DNA of 64,000 bases from Ilyomonas sp965214235 (GCA_965214235.1 CBDCBH010000003.1:1178001-1242000), one strand, 5' to 3'; positions 16,908-25,403 are shown, counted from the first letter of the stretch. Numbers and translations are program-made. The notes: generated by a model not told the origin, from the letters alone.

Positions 16908-17447
16908 ATGCGATACCGATTTGTTATTACTGCAATATTTGCGGTTCTATTATTTAGCCAGTGCAGTTTGGCGCAAACGAAAAATGCAAAATATCCTAAT
17001 CCGCAAACTCAAAATAATGAAAATAATTTCCCGGTGAAACATACCGATGCTGAATGGAAAGCAATGCTTACGCCGGAGCAATACAACATTCTGCGCGAGC
17101 AGGGAACTGAACATGCTTTCACCGGCAGGTACGACCATTTTTATGAGCCGGGCACTTATTATTCTGCCGCTTCTTTGCAGCCGGTTTTTACCAGTGATAC
17201 AAAGTTTAACAGCGGCACCGGCTGGCCTTCTTTTTATGCACCCATCAACCCGGATGCAGTGAAATTAGTGAAAGATGAAAGCTTTGGCGAAGTGCGTTGG
17301 GAAGTGGTGGATAGCAAAACCGGATCGCATTTAGGGCATGTGTTTGATGATGGTCCGGCACCTACAGGAAAGCGTTATTGCATGAACAGCGCCGCGCTTA
17401 TTTTTGTACCGAAGGGCGGTAAGCCGCCGGTAAGTGCAAAGCAGTAA
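16908..17447 (+). CDS. msrB: Exported MsrB methionine-R-sulfoxide reductase
   Basis: 179 residues. An N-terminal hydrophobic signal (about 1-22, ALLFSQCSLAQ) predicts export or lipoprotein attachment. The MsrB domain spans about 45-170: KFNSGTGWPSFYAPI, the GSHLGHVFDDGPAPTG loop and RYCMNSAALIF with the catalytic cysteine. The two CxxC pairs that bind zinc in many MsrB proteins are absent here, so this is the zinc-free form. It would reduce methionine-R-sulfoxide in exported proteins; the resolving partner is not visible in the window. Ends before a good hairpin terminator. Confidence 0.94.
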   Translation: MRYRFVITAIFAVLLFSQCSLAQTKNAKYPNPQTQNNENNFPVKHTDAEWKAMLTPEQYNILREQGTEHAFTGRYDHFYEPGTYYSAASLQPVFTSDTKFNSGTGWPSFYAPINPDAVKLVKDESFGEVRWEVVDSKTGSHLGHVFDDGPAPTGKRYCMNSAALIFVPKGGKPPVSAKQ

Positions 17448-17469
17448 ATAATAAAATTTAAAGTTGCAA

Positions 17470-17506
17470 AACGCCTCTTTTATATGAATAAGAGAGGCGT
17501 TTTTTA
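17470..17506 (+). terminator. Terminator after msrB
   Basis: AACGCCTCT (17470-17478) pairs with AGAGGCGTT (17493-17501) around a 14-base loop, followed by a T run. It ends the msrB transcript. Confidence 0.85.
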
Positions 17507-17755
17507 TTAGAGCAATGCCATTATTTAATATTATCAATTCATAAAAAGGTTTTCCCCAACTTTTTTCTCACGGCAAAACAATCATCATATTATATTAATG
17601 AAGTAAAAGAAAACAGGTATGTAAGTATTGTGTTACCATCGTTTTAAAAAGCTTCGATGAAACTATATTTTTAAATTAAAAGTGGATATAAAAATTTGAG
17701 GTTTCAAGCCATTGATTAAGCGAATGCCGGATGACTGTAAACTACTACAAAACAA
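17507..17755. other. Intergenic region between two terminators
   Basis: About 250 bases between the msrB terminator and the terminator of the convergent LruC gene. AT-rich; no credible coding frame. I see no repeat or promoter in it. Confidence 0.5.
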
Positions 17756-17785
17756 AAAAGACCGGCTTTGTTGCGCCGGTCTTTT
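17756..17785 (-). terminator. Terminator for the LruC lipoprotein gene
   Basis: AAAAGACCGGC (17756-17766) pairs perfectly with GCCGGTCTTTT (17775-17785) around an 8-base loop. It is 31 bases beyond the stop codon of the minus-strand gene and could work in both directions. Confidence 0.88.
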
Positions 17786-17816
17786 GTTGGTTGCTTTAAA
17801 GGATGGTTGGGTTATA

Positions 17817-19868
17817 TTATTTGTGATAAATTAAATTGCTGTTGCGGTATCCTGCTGTGTTTTTATACCAATCCTGATACTGGGTGCCGCCAGATTGTGC
17901 CCATTGCAGGAAGTGGTTGTAGGCTTTGTTAATTGCAGTACCTTCAATAGGATAATCGAACGTTTCAACAAAGCTTAATGCCCATGGCCAGGCGTTTCTG
18001 CTCTTATAGTAATAGTTTTGTGATGGACGCGTGTAATCTTGCTGCGTACTAAACAATTTTATATTAGCCAGGTCGGTTGGCAGGTTACCGGGCAGATGTA
18101 TTTCATAGCTTCTGCGCAGGTTGCTGATAAGGAACGGATTGAACGGCGCCGTGCCAAATGTAGATAAGGAAAGCGGCGAGTTAAAGCTTACATACACATG
18201 CGCTGTATCGCTGCTTACAACAGGTGCAGCCTCCTGCGTATTCACTAAGAAACCGCTTGGCTTGGTAACGAGTGCCTTGTAATTATCAAACGGAATAATA
18301 ACAGCTTTGCTTTGTGAAGCTTCGGTACCATTGGCGCTTTGCGTAATGTAGTTTGAAACAAATCTTTGTCCTGTTACCTGCTTAACGGCACTGGGGCTGA
18401 ATGGGAATTGCACGCCAAAGCCGTTAAAAAATTCTGCACCGGCAGCTCTCACATAATAATCGCCATACAATTCTACTACTTTGCCTTGCCCGTTGGTAAT
18501 ATAATTGTACCGGTAGTTTACAACCAAATCATTCATATCATAATCACCTGTTGTAGGCCATAAATCTTCGTATGCCAGTGTGCCGTAAGAGGTTTGTGAT
18601 GGATAGTAATTGTTGAAAGCACGCAAAGGATCGTTAGGGAATTGATCGAATTGATCACTGATGCCATCATGGTCAGAATCTTTTGACGAATCCACAACCT
18701 GTACGTTTGTAGTAGAGATGGCAGTAATCGGGTTAGAGGTTGCATAAATAACTACATCGTTAAAATCATGATCGCAGGAAGGGCTTTGGCGGTTCTGATC
18801 TTCCCAGCCAACCAGAAAAAGATTTTGCTGCGGATAAGATAAGAGAACTGTATGTTGCTGAAGACTGGGAACAGTTTCAGGATTTAAAACAGGATCGGTA
18901 AACAATTTCATAGCCGAACTATTGATACTACTGCCGTTCCAGGCATTAGAAAGCAGAACAAACCCAATTGTAGTACCGGCATTAAATCTTCCCAGCTTTA
19001 TTTTGCTGCCGGGTTGCAGGTTGCCGCCTGAATTGGGCATAGAAGCGTTGGGAAAAAGATAATGAATGGTATCTATATCACTCATTTTTTGTGGTGGGTT
19101 ATTGGTAGGATAAGTATAATATCCAACAGAGTTACGATAACCTGCGCCTTCACTTAAAAAAGTAATCCATATATCCGCTTCTGCTGTAACAATTACGTCT
19201 GTAAGATTGCCAGGTTTTAAGTATTCAGGATGTGTAACAGCTACATTTTTAGTTTCCGGAAGTGAGGCATTTAAATAAGAAAGCAACTTCGAACTGATAA
19301 CATCTTTTTGAGGCTCTAAATAATCAGGAACGCCATAAGTGTCATAAGAACCCATGTATGAATAAACCGTATTGCCCGTAACGTTTGATGATAAACTTTT
19401 AAATTTAGATTCAGCAAGCATGTAGCTGCTTTCTAAAATATTTACACCGTTGTTGCTACCACCAATGGTTGCTGTAACGGCGCTGTTTGTGATAAGTGTT
19501 TTTGCATAACGCATCAATCCTACATATTGAGGGTCAATGGTTAAGGTATCAACGTATTGCGGCACTGTAAGGCTTCCGGTAATGGTACCATTGGCATCGG
19601 ATATAGCAGTAAAAACAGGCGAAGTTGTTGTAGCATCACCTAAATAAAAACGCACCGGAACACCGGCAATGGCGTCATCATTGTAGGCAGCCAGCTTTAC
19701 GTTTATAGATACTGTTTTTGTAGTGCTGAAATCGAACGACACAGGTGCAATACTGCTGTCGCCCGTTACTGGTGTTGGATTTGGATTTGCATTACGTTCG
19801 CCATATTTGTTACAAGAAATCGCAATGAGAGCAATAAAGACAGTTAGACAGGAAACATATTTCTTCAT
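17817..19868 (-). CDS. LruC-domain lipoprotein
   Basis: 683 residues with a lipoprotein signal (MKKYVSCLTVFIALIAISC, lipobox cysteine at 19). Residues about 40-150 form a beta-rich domain (FSTTKTVSINVKLAAYNDDA). A DUF4114-like segment (PSCDHDFNDVVIYATSNP, about 370) and a calcium-type repeat (SDHDGISDQFDQFPNDPLRA) precede the LruC domain at 425-683, with YEDLWPTTGDYDMNDLVVNY, FNGFGVQFPFSP and DLANIKLFSTQQD. LruC proteins are surface-exposed lipoproteins of spirochaetes and Bacteroidetes; calcium binding is likely. A dyad at 19962-19978 lies upstream. Monocistronic. Confidence 0.9.
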   Translation of the reverse strand: MKKYVSCLTVFIALIAISCNKYGERNANPNPTPVTGDSSIAPVSFDFSTTKTVSINVKLAAYNDDAIAGVPVRFYLGDATTTSPVFTAISDANGTITGSLTVPQYVDTLTIDPQYVGLMRYAKTLITNSAVTATIGGSNNGVNILESSYMLAESKFKSLSSNVTGNTVYSYMGSYDTYGVPDYLEPQKDVISSKLLSYLNASLPETKNVAVTHPEYLKPGNLTDVIVTAEADIWITFLSEGAGYRNSVGYYTYPTNNPPQKMSDIDTIHYLFPNASMPNSGGNLQPGSKIKLGRFNAGTTIGFVLLSNAWNGSSINSSAMKLFTDPVLNPETVPSLQQHTVLLSYPQQNLFLVGWEDQNRQSPSCDHDFNDVVIYATSNPITAISTTNVQVVDSSKDSDHDGISDQFDQFPNDPLRAFNNYYPSQTSYGTLAYEDLWPTTGDYDMNDLVVNYRYNYITNGQGKVVELYGDYYVRAAGAEFFNGFGVQFPFSPSAVKQVTGQRFVSNYITQSANGTEASQSKAVIIPFDNYKALVTKPSGFLVNTQEAAPVVSSDTAHVYVSFNSPLSLSTFGTAPFNPFLISNLRRSYEIHLPGNLPTDLANIKLFSTQQDYTRPSQNYYYKSRNAWPWALSFVETFDYPIEGTAINKAYNHFLQWAQSGGTQYQDWYKNTAGYRNSNLIYHK

Positions 19869-19961
19869 GATATTGAATAGTTTGCCTTGATGGTAACGAT
19901 TTCAATACCAGTTTTTTGTTATCTGATAATCAATTGCTTGCAGAAAGAAATTTTAGCAAAC

Positions 19962-19978
19962 CGTCCACCGTATGGACG
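19962..19978 (-). promoter_or_regulatory. Inverted repeat upstream of LruC gene
   Basis: CGTCCA (19962-19967) and TGGACG (19973-19978) form a perfect dyad 94 bases upstream of the start; a related word, GGCGGAC, follows at 19991. Possible operator. No matching -7/-33 pair seen. Confidence 0.4.
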
Positions 19979-20072
19979 TTTGTCTATGTGGCGGACAATA
20001 AACAGAAAACTACCAGCCTCTTTTAAAAATTTGTTGCCCGTAGGTTAGATACTGATTGTTTTGAATTATAAA

Positions 20073-20101
20073 AAAAGCCAGTGTAAAAGGCTGACTTTTG
20101 T
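20073..20101 (-). terminator. Probable terminator after osmC-like gene
   Basis: On the minus strand AAAAGTCAG and CTGGCTTTT pair around a 9-base loop with one mismatch, followed by a T run toward 20066. It lies about 80 bases beyond the OsmC stop codon. Confidence 0.6.
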
Positions 20102-20176
20102 TTTTATATCAATATTGAATTACCTTTTGTTTTTGCTTCACTTTTACATCTTGCCTTTTGTTTACTTACATCTTAT

Positions 20177-20590
20177 TTACTGCACCAGCGTTTTATCTAC
20201 TGTAATGTTTGTGTTCAACAGTTTGCTAATGGGGCAATTGGCTTTGGCATCTTCCACGCATTCCTTCCATTTGTCTTCTGTAATGCCGGGTACTTTGCCT
20301 TTTACAATAAGATGAGATTGCGTAATAGCGCCGTTATCCAATGTTACTTCGGCGATAGTTTCCAAGTAATCCGGAGTAAAGCCGGCAGCACCAATGGAAA
20401 AGCTCAATTTCATGTTGAAGCAGCCCGCATGAGCCGCCGCAATCAGTTCTTCAGGATTGGTTCCAACACCTTCTTCAAACCTCGATTTATAAGAATATTG
20501 CGTGTTGCTTAATACACCGCTTTGTGTGGAAATACGACCGGTTCCATCTTTACCGGAGCCGTTCCAAACGGCTGTTGCTTTTCTTGTCAT
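20177..20590 (-). CDS. osmC: OsmC/Ohr-family peroxiredoxin
   Basis: 137 residues, the normal size. The two redox cysteines sit in HAGCFNMKLS (about residue 57) and NCPISKLLN (about 119), as in OsmC, a thiol peroxidase that reduces organic hydroperoxides. TNPEELIAAAHAGCF is the typical active-site approach, and GTGRISTQSG near the N-terminus matches the OsmC rather than the Ohr subgroup. Divergent from the MGMT gene across about 50 bases, so the two DNA/oxidant-defence genes may share a control region. The terminator is at 20073-20101. Confidence 0.94.
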   Translation of the reverse strand: MTRKATAVWNGSGKDGTGRISTQSGVLSNTQYSYKSRFEEGVGTNPEELIAAAHAGCFNMKLSFSIGAAGFTPDYLETIAEVTLDNGAITQSHLIVKGKVPGITEDKWKECVEDAKANCPISKLLNTNITVDKTLVQ

Positions 20591-20641
20591 AATAAAAATG
20601 TTTTAAATAATAGGTTGAAAGTTTCAGCTAATTTTATACCA

Positions 20642-21139
20642 ATGACAAACATTTACAATGCATATTATAAAAGTCCGCTTGGAATTGTAAAGATAACGTC
20701 TGATGAACAATTCGTAACCGAACTTTGTTTTACTGAAGAAAACACGGCTATTGTAAACAACAATGCAACTCATCCTTTACCATTAACACAATGCCTGCAA
20801 CAGTTACATGAATTTTTTGAAGGAAAAAGAAACCACTTTACAATTCCTGTAAAGCAAGCTGGCACCGCGTTTCAGCAAAAAGTGTGGAATGAGTTAGTAA
20901 CCATTCCGTTTGGAAAAACGGTTTCTTATTTACAACTTTCCAAACAGCTTGGCAATGCAAAAGCCATTCGTGCTGTTGCGGCAAGCAATGGTAAAAACAA
21001 AATCAGCATCCTTGTACCTTGTCATCGCGTTGTGGGTAGCGATCAATCTTTAGTTGGATATGCCTGGGGAAACTGGCGCAAACAGTGGTTACTGCAGCAC
21101 GAAGCCAAATGCGCAAACGGAGTTCTCACTTTATTTTAA
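20642..21139 (+). CDS. ogt: Methylated-DNA--protein-cysteine methyltransferase
   Basis: 165 residues from ATG 20642 (MTNIYNAYYKSPLG); the frame stays open upstream into osmC but that extension is antisense and unlikely. Suicide repair protein taking O6-alkyl groups from guanine. The acceptor C127 is in ILVPCHRVVGSDQSL, and the helix-turn-helix wing has VSYLQLSKQLGNAKAIRAVA with the arginine finger, followed by the GYAWG loop. There is no Ada-type N-terminal domain. The short form corresponds to Ogt/MGMT. The third direct-reversal or excision repair gene in the window with AlkB and UvsE. Confidence 0.95.
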   Translation: MTNIYNAYYKSPLGIVKITSDEQFVTELCFTEENTAIVNNNATHPLPLTQCLQQLHEFFEGKRNHFTIPVKQAGTAFQQKVWNELVTIPFGKTVSYLQLSKQLGNAKAIRAVAASNGKNKISILVPCHRVVGSDQSLVGYAWGNWRKQWLLQHEAKCANGVLTLF

Positions 21140-21234
21140 AAGATGATTGAAAACAAGTATTTTGCAGCCGATGCTACTTTCTTTTCTCCATAGCAACCTC
21201 GACTTTCTCGATCATCCGAAAGGTTTTTAATATT

Positions 21235-21335
21235 TAATATCGTTAATGGTTAATTGAATATTCAATGTTCAATTGAGAGCCTCTAATCAACCATTAACAA
21301 TTAACAATCTTCAATTTTACATCTTACCTATTACT
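21235..21335. repeat. Intergenic word repeat (TTAACAATTAACAATC type)
   Basis: Degenerate iterations of short words such as aatattcaatgttcaattga and accattaacaattaacaatc just upstream of rocD. Similar runs recur at 27822-27872 and elsewhere. Confidence 0.6.
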
Positions 21336-21340
21336 TTATT

Positions 21341-22579
21341 ATGCTTACTCATACTTTGTCTGGAAAAACGCAACGCTATTTAGATTTAGAAGAACAATAC
21401 AGCGCCCACAATTATCATCCTTTGCCTGTTGTGTTAGAACATGGTAAAGGCGTGTTTGTTTGGGATGTGGAAGGCAAACGCTATTACGATTTTTTAAGCG
21501 GTTATTCTGCCATCAATCAAGGTCATTGCCATCCGCGCATTATTCAGGCTTTAATCAATCAGTCAGAAAAACTAACACTTACCTCTCGTGCATTTCACAG
21601 CAATTTGTTGGGCGAATATGCAAAGTACATCACCCAATATTTTGGATACGATAAAGTGCTGCCTATGAACACTGGCGTGGAAGGCGGCGAAACAGCCATC
21701 AAGCTGGCGCGGCGCTGGGCTTACGATAAAAAAGGCGTTGCTGAAAACGGAGCTAAAATTATTTTTGCCGAAGGTAATTTTTGGGGCAGAACTTTAGCTG
21801 CTATTTCCTCTTCTACCGACCCGAGCAGCTATAAAGGTTTTGGTCCTTACATGACCGGCTTTACCATCATTCCTTACAACAACTTATCTTCTTTAGAAGA
21901 AGCTTTACAGGATAAAAATGTTGCCGCTTTTATGGTAGAACCTATACAAGGCGAAGCGGGCGTTGTGGTGCCGGATAAAGGGTATTTAAAGGGAGCGAAA
22001 GATTTATGTGCCGAATACAATGTGTTGTTTATTGCCGATGAAATACAAACCGGTTTAGCCCGCACAGGTAAAATGCTTGCCTGCGACCATGAAAACGTGC
22101 GCCCCGATATTTTAATTTTAGGCAAAGCGCTAAGTGGTGGCGTGCTGCCCATAAGTGCGGTATTGGCTGATGATACTGTTATGCTTACTATTAAACCCGG
22201 CGAGCATGGTTCAACATATGGCGGCAACCCGCTGGCTTGCGCTGTTGCTATGGAAGCCTTGCAGGTATTGAAAGATGAAAACATGGCTGATAATGCAGAA
22301 AGGATGGGTAATTTGCTGCGCGATGAACTGGCAAAATTACAATCGCCGTTTATTAAAACGATACGCGGTAAAGGCTTGCTGAATGCGGTTGTAATTGATC
22401 ATTCAAACAAAGAAGCCGCCCTGGATTTATGCCTTGCATTAAAAGATAACGGCTTGCTGGCAAAGCCAACGCATGGCGATAAAATTCGCTTTGCACCGCC
22501 CCTCATCATTAAAAAAGAACAGGTAAAAGAATGCGTTGACATTATTGCTAAATCGCTCTCTGTTCTGGAAACATTATAA
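21341..22579 (+). CDS. rocD: Ornithine--oxo-acid aminotransferase
   Basis: 412 residues, PLP-dependent class III aminotransferase converting ornithine and 2-oxoglutarate to glutamate-5-semialdehyde and glutamate. Family features: EEQYSAHNYHPLPVVLEHGKG is the RocD N-terminus, MNTGVEGGETAIKLARRW, FAEGNFWGRTLAAISSSTD, VEPIQGEAGVVVPDKGYL, the cofactor aspartate in IADEIQTGLARTGK and the Schiff-base lysine in LGKALSGGVLPISA. The NYHPLPVV wording separates it from acetylornithine transaminase. Monocistronic; provides a link between arginine breakdown and proline. Highly confident. Confidence 0.97.
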   Translation: MLTHTLSGKTQRYLDLEEQYSAHNYHPLPVVLEHGKGVFVWDVEGKRYYDFLSGYSAINQGHCHPRIIQALINQSEKLTLTSRAFHSNLLGEYAKYITQYFGYDKVLPMNTGVEGGETAIKLARRWAYDKKGVAENGAKIIFAEGNFWGRTLAAISSSTDPSSYKGFGPYMTGFTIIPYNNLSSLEEALQDKNVAAFMVEPIQGEAGVVVPDKGYLKGAKDLCAEYNVLFIADEIQTGLARTGKMLACDHENVRPDILILGKALSGGVLPISAVLADDTVMLTIKPGEHGSTYGGNPLACAVAMEALQVLKDENMADNAERMGNLLRDELAKLQSPFIKTIRGKGLLNAVVIDHSNKEAALDLCLALKDNGLLAKPTHGDKIRFAPPLIIKKEQVKECVDIIAKSLSVLETL

Positions 22580-22703
22580 AGTTGATGGGTTGGATATCGG
22601 TCTGAAAAATGGAATAAAAAGAATAGATAATAATATTATTATTCGCTTATCCCGAAGAATGTAAAAAGAATAACTCCCGATGAAATCCGGCGAAAACAAA
22701 ACT

Positions 22704-22711
22704 TAATTTTG
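22704..22711 (+). promoter_or_regulatory. TAATTTTG -7 element in rocD-uvsE gap
   Basis: Exact match to the Bacteroidetes TAnnTTTG box inside the 327-base gap, but without a TTG at the right distance upstream. It is followed by a GAACC...GGTTC hairpin and, 77 bases later, a terminator, so a short transcript is possible. Confidence 0.35.
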
Positions 22712-22787
22712 CAGAACCCTGAAAAGGTTCAATATAAACCAGCGCGAATCTCAAAAAAATACACTATACAATACTTCATCATTCTGT

Positions 22788-22832
22788 AAAACAAAAAGAG
22801 CTAATAAAAAACATTTGGCTCTTTTTGTTTTT
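22788..22832 (+). terminator. Intrinsic terminator in rocD-uvsE gap
   Basis: AAAACAAAAAGAGC (22788-22801) pairs perfectly with GCTCTTTTTGTTTT (22818-22831), loop of 16. It could end rocD or a short non-coding transcript from the box at 22704. The rest of the 327-base gap holds no gene. Confidence 0.75.
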
Positions 22833-22906
22833 GCTATACTTTAAACTTTTATTTTACTAACTCATTCGCCTTTTGTTTTTGGCTCATTTTTTATACAATT
22901 GAACGC

Positions 22907-23794
22907 ATGAGTTTAGGATACGCCTGCATTAACATCGGTTTGAATGAAGAAGGAATTTCATCAACGCGCAGCATGATAAAGCGCACATTTCAGGAAAAAG
23001 GAATTCAGTACGCTTCGCAGGTTGCCTTATCAAATGTTGCCGGTTTGTTGAAGATATTACAATGGAATGTTGAGCATGGAGTTACCGTGTTCCGCGTAAC
23101 ATCCGATTTATTTCCCTGGGCTTCGGAATACAAGATAGAATCGTTGCCCGATTTTACTGAAATCCGCGCCCTGCTCCAGGAAGCGGGCAAGCAGCCTGTG
23201 CGCATGAGTACGCATCCGGGACCTTTTAATAAACTTGCCGGTAGCGGCGCCACATTAACCAACACAATTAAAGATTTAGAGATTCATGCACAGGTTTTTG
23301 ATTTGATGGGATTGCCGCAATCGCACTTGCATAAAATTAATATTCATGTTGGCGGTGCGTATGGCGATAAAGAGGAAACCATCAAACGTTTTGGTGAGAA
23401 TTTTGGCTTGTTATCTCAAAGTGTACAGAAAAGATTAACGGTTGAAAATGATGATAAACCCGGTTTGTACACTGTTGCCAACCTGGTTTCAATACACAAG
23501 CAAATCGGTATGCCCATTGTGTTTGATTACTTCCACCATAAATTACATCCGGGTAATCAAACCGAAGAAGAAGCGTTTATGACGGCTTACAACACGTGGG
23601 ATGTAAAACCGGTTTTTCATTACTCCAGTTCGCGCAGAGAAACAGAAGATGCTACCTGCAAAAAAGAAGCGCACAGCGATTGGGTGCATGAAAAAATAAA
23701 CACCTATGGCAAGAACATCGACATTGTTTTAGAAACGAAAATGAAGGAATTGTCCCTGATGAAATACCGCGAACAATTCGGGCACGGAAACTAA
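22907..23794 (+). CDS. uvsE: UV damage endonuclease UvsE/UVDE
   Basis: 295 residues, a TIM-barrel metal-dependent endonuclease nicking 5' to UV photoproducts. Typical elements: SLGYACINIGLNEEGIS at the N-terminus, FRVTSDLFPWASEY, RMSTHPGPFNKLAGSG with the metal-binding histidine, KINIHVGGAYGDKEETIKRF, ENDDKPGLYTVANLV, PIVFDYFHHKLHPGN and DIVLETKMKELSL near the C-terminus. The motif set is complete. Starts with ATG 22907 after an intergenic stretch with a terminator. Independent of the neighbouring genes; fits with alkB and ogt as a DNA-damage defence set. Confidence 0.96.
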   Translation: MSLGYACINIGLNEEGISSTRSMIKRTFQEKGIQYASQVALSNVAGLLKILQWNVEHGVTVFRVTSDLFPWASEYKIESLPDFTEIRALLQEAGKQPVRMSTHPGPFNKLAGSGATLTNTIKDLEIHAQVFDLMGLPQSHLHKINIHVGGAYGDKEETIKRFGENFGLLSQSVQKRLTVENDDKPGLYTVANLVSIHKQIGMPIVFDYFHHKLHPGNQTEEEAFMTAYNTWDVKPVFHYSSSRRETEDATCKKEAHSDWVHEKINTYGKNIDIVLETKMKELSLMKYREQFGHGN

Positions 23795-23797
23795 CCG

Positions 23798-24277
23798 TTA
23801 ACCATTGTAAGCCTGTTGCAGTTCAGCAATGTTTAGCTTTGTCATTTTCAGTAAAGCCTGCATCATAAGGTTTGTTTTTACTGCATTTTTGCTTTGCATC
23901 AGTTCGCCAATAATAGTGGGAACAATTTGCCATGACAAGCCGAATTTATCGGTAAGCCAGCCGCATTGCCCTTTCTGTCCGCCTTCCGAAAGCTTCTCCC
24001 AAAGGGTATCTACTTCCTCTTGTGTGGTGCAATTTACCAATAAAGAAATGGCAGGTGTAAATTGATATTGCGGGCCGCCGTTTAACGCAATAAAGTTTTG
24101 ATTTTCCAACTGAAAGGTAGCAATCATTACGCTGCCTTTCGGTCCGGGTCCGGCATCACCATAACGGCTCATGCTTACAATTTTAGAATTTGCAAAAAGG
24201 GAAGTGTAAAGATTTACCGCTTCTTCCGCATTGTTGTTGAACCATAAATAGGTAACAATTTTTTGTGTGTCGTTCAT
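23798..24277 (-). CDS. PhnB-like VOC-family protein
   Basis: 159 residues from ATG 24277 (MNDTQKIVTYLWFNNN); the codon at 24304 would add 9 residues. The sequence belongs to the PhnB/3-demethylubiquinone-methyltransferase-like branch of the vicinal oxygen chelate fold: AEEAVNLYTSLFANSKIVSM, GSVMIATFQLENQNFIALNG and GQCGWLTDKFGLSWQIVPT. These proteins are often mis-annotated as methyltransferases; the catalytic activity is not known. Convergent with uvsE; stop codons are 3 bases apart. Probably monocistronic. Confidence 0.9.
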   Translation of the reverse strand: MNDTQKIVTYLWFNNNAEEAVNLYTSLFANSKIVSMSRYGDAGPGPKGSVMIATFQLENQNFIALNGGPQYQFTPAISLLVNCTTQEEVDTLWEKLSEGGQKGQCGWLTDKFGLSWQIVPTIIGELMQSKNAVKTNLMMQALLKMTKLNIAELQQAYNG

Positions 24278-24390
24278 AATAAAATGATTTGATTGTTGCT
24301 GCAAACATATTTTCTCTTTGTAAAGAAGAGAGTGTATGATAACGACAATTAAGCAGGTGGTTTACGGCGAAAAACTTTTTGCAGTAAAAA

Positions 24391-24424
24391 CAAAACGCCT
24401 CGCAATTGCGAGGCGTTTTGTTTA
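24391..24424. terminator. Perfect 30-bp palindromic terminator after rpsG
   Basis: CAAAACGCCTCGCAA (24391-24405) is followed directly by its exact inverse TTGCGAGGCGTTTTG (24406-24420), with flanking T/A runs. It ends the rpsL-rpsG transcript. Confidence 0.9.
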
Positions 24425-24441
24425 ATATCATCAACTAAACC

Positions 24442-24909
24442 TTATATTTTAAAATGCGAGAAAGCTTTGTTCGCTTCTGCCATACGATGTGTGTCTTCTT
24501 TCTTTTTAAATGCAGCGCCTTCGCCTTTGCTGGCAGCTACAATTTCGTTGGCTAATTTATCTGCCATTGTTCTGCCGTTTCTTTCACGGCTGTAACGGAT
24601 AAGCCACTTAATGCTTAATGAAACTTTTCTGTCCTGTCGTACTTCTGTTGGTATTTGAAACGTTGCACCACCAATGCGGCGGCTGCGTACTTCTACAGCA
24701 GGCGTAACGTTTGATAAGGCGCGTTTCCAAATTTCATAACCATCTTCGTTAGTGGTTTTTGCCACTTTATCAATAGCATCGTAAAAAATATTAATTGCCG
24801 TGCTTTTTTTGCCTTCCCACATCAGGTTGTTAACAAAGCGCGTTACGAGCTTATCATGAAATTTTGAATCGGGTGCGAGCGGAAGCTTTTTAGCTTGTGA
24901 TTTTCTCAT
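24442..24909 (-). CDS. rpsG: 30S ribosomal protein S7
   Basis: 155 residues, primary 16S rRNA-binding protein of the 30S head. Clear S7 motifs: MRKSQAKKLPLAPDSKFHD at the start, LVTRFVNNLMWEGKKSTA, the ALSNVTPAVEVRSRRIGG loop, TFQIPTEVRQDRK and RNGRTMADKLANEIVAAS. Second gene of a two-gene operon with rpsL, 28 bases apart. Usually the str operon continues with fusA; here a perfect palindromic terminator follows 21 bases after the stop, so fusA is elsewhere. Confidence 0.98.
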   Translation of the reverse strand: MRKSQAKKLPLAPDSKFHDKLVTRFVNNLMWEGKKSTAINIFYDAIDKVAKTTNEDGYEIWKRALSNVTPAVEVRSRRIGGATFQIPTEVRQDRKVSLSIKWLIRYSRERNGRTMADKLANEIVAASKGEGAAFKKKEDTHRMAEANKAFSHFKI

Positions 24910-24937
24910 GGAGAGAGATAATTATAGCTTGAATAAT

Positions 24938-25345
24938 TTATTTTTTACCTTTTGCTGGTGCAGGTGCTGCGCCGGCTTTTCCTTTCTTGGTGCCATATTT
25001 AGAGCGGCTCTTTTTACGGTCTTTCACGCCGGCAGTATCTAAACTACCGCGAACAATGTGATACCGTACACCCGGCAAATCTTTCACACGACCACCGCGT
25101 ATCAAAACAATAGAGTGTTCCTGCAAATTATGACCTTCGCCTGGTATGTAAGCGATCACTTCTAGTTTATTGGTAAGCCGAACTTTGGCTACTTTACGAA
25201 GCGCAGAGTTTGGCTTTTTTGGCGTAGTGGTGTAAACCCTTGTACAAACGCCGCGACGCTGCGGACAAGCATCCAACGCTCTGGATTTGCTTTTTGCCCG
25301 AATAATTTCGCGACCTTTTCTAACTAACTGCTGTATGGTTGGCAT
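24938..25345 (-). CDS. rpsL: 30S ribosomal protein S12
   Basis: 135 residues from ATG 25345 (MPTIQQLVRKGRE), the canonical S12 start; the in-frame codon at 25375 falls in the promoter. Decoding-centre signature ALRKVAKVRLTNKLEVIAYI, the PGEGHNLQEHSIVLIRGGR loop and VRGSLDTAGVKDRKKSRSKY are intact. The decoding-site lysine is present in TTPKKPNSALRK, so no classical streptomycin-resistance substitution at that position is visible. The C-terminus is extended by an Ala/Pro/Lys tail (GAAPAPAKGKK). First gene of the rpsL-rpsG operon, with a clear promoter at 25373-25403. Confidence 0.98.
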   Translation of the reverse strand: MPTIQQLVRKGREIIRAKSKSRALDACPQRRGVCTRVYTTTPKKPNSALRKVAKVRLTNKLEVIAYIPGEGHNLQEHSIVLIRGGRVKDLPGVRYHIVRGSLDTAGVKDRKKSRSKYGTKKGKAGAAPAPAKGKK

Positions 25346-25372
25346 TCTTAACCCATTAAATTTTAAGGACGG

Positions 25373-25403
25373 CAAAGGTAAGTGGCTGAATATAAACTTC
25401 CAA
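25373..25403 (-). promoter_or_regulatory. rpsL promoter
   Basis: On the minus strand TTG (25403-25401), a 20-base spacer and TACCTTTG (25380-25373), an exact TAnnTTTG element. Predicted start near 25367 gives a leader of about 20 bases to the rpsL ATG. Confidence 0.75.

Noticed and set aside
24183..24434. 83-residue frame overlapping the PhnB-like gene and the rpsG terminator
   Set aside because: Runs through the terminator and the real start of the PhnB-like gene in another frame; shadow.
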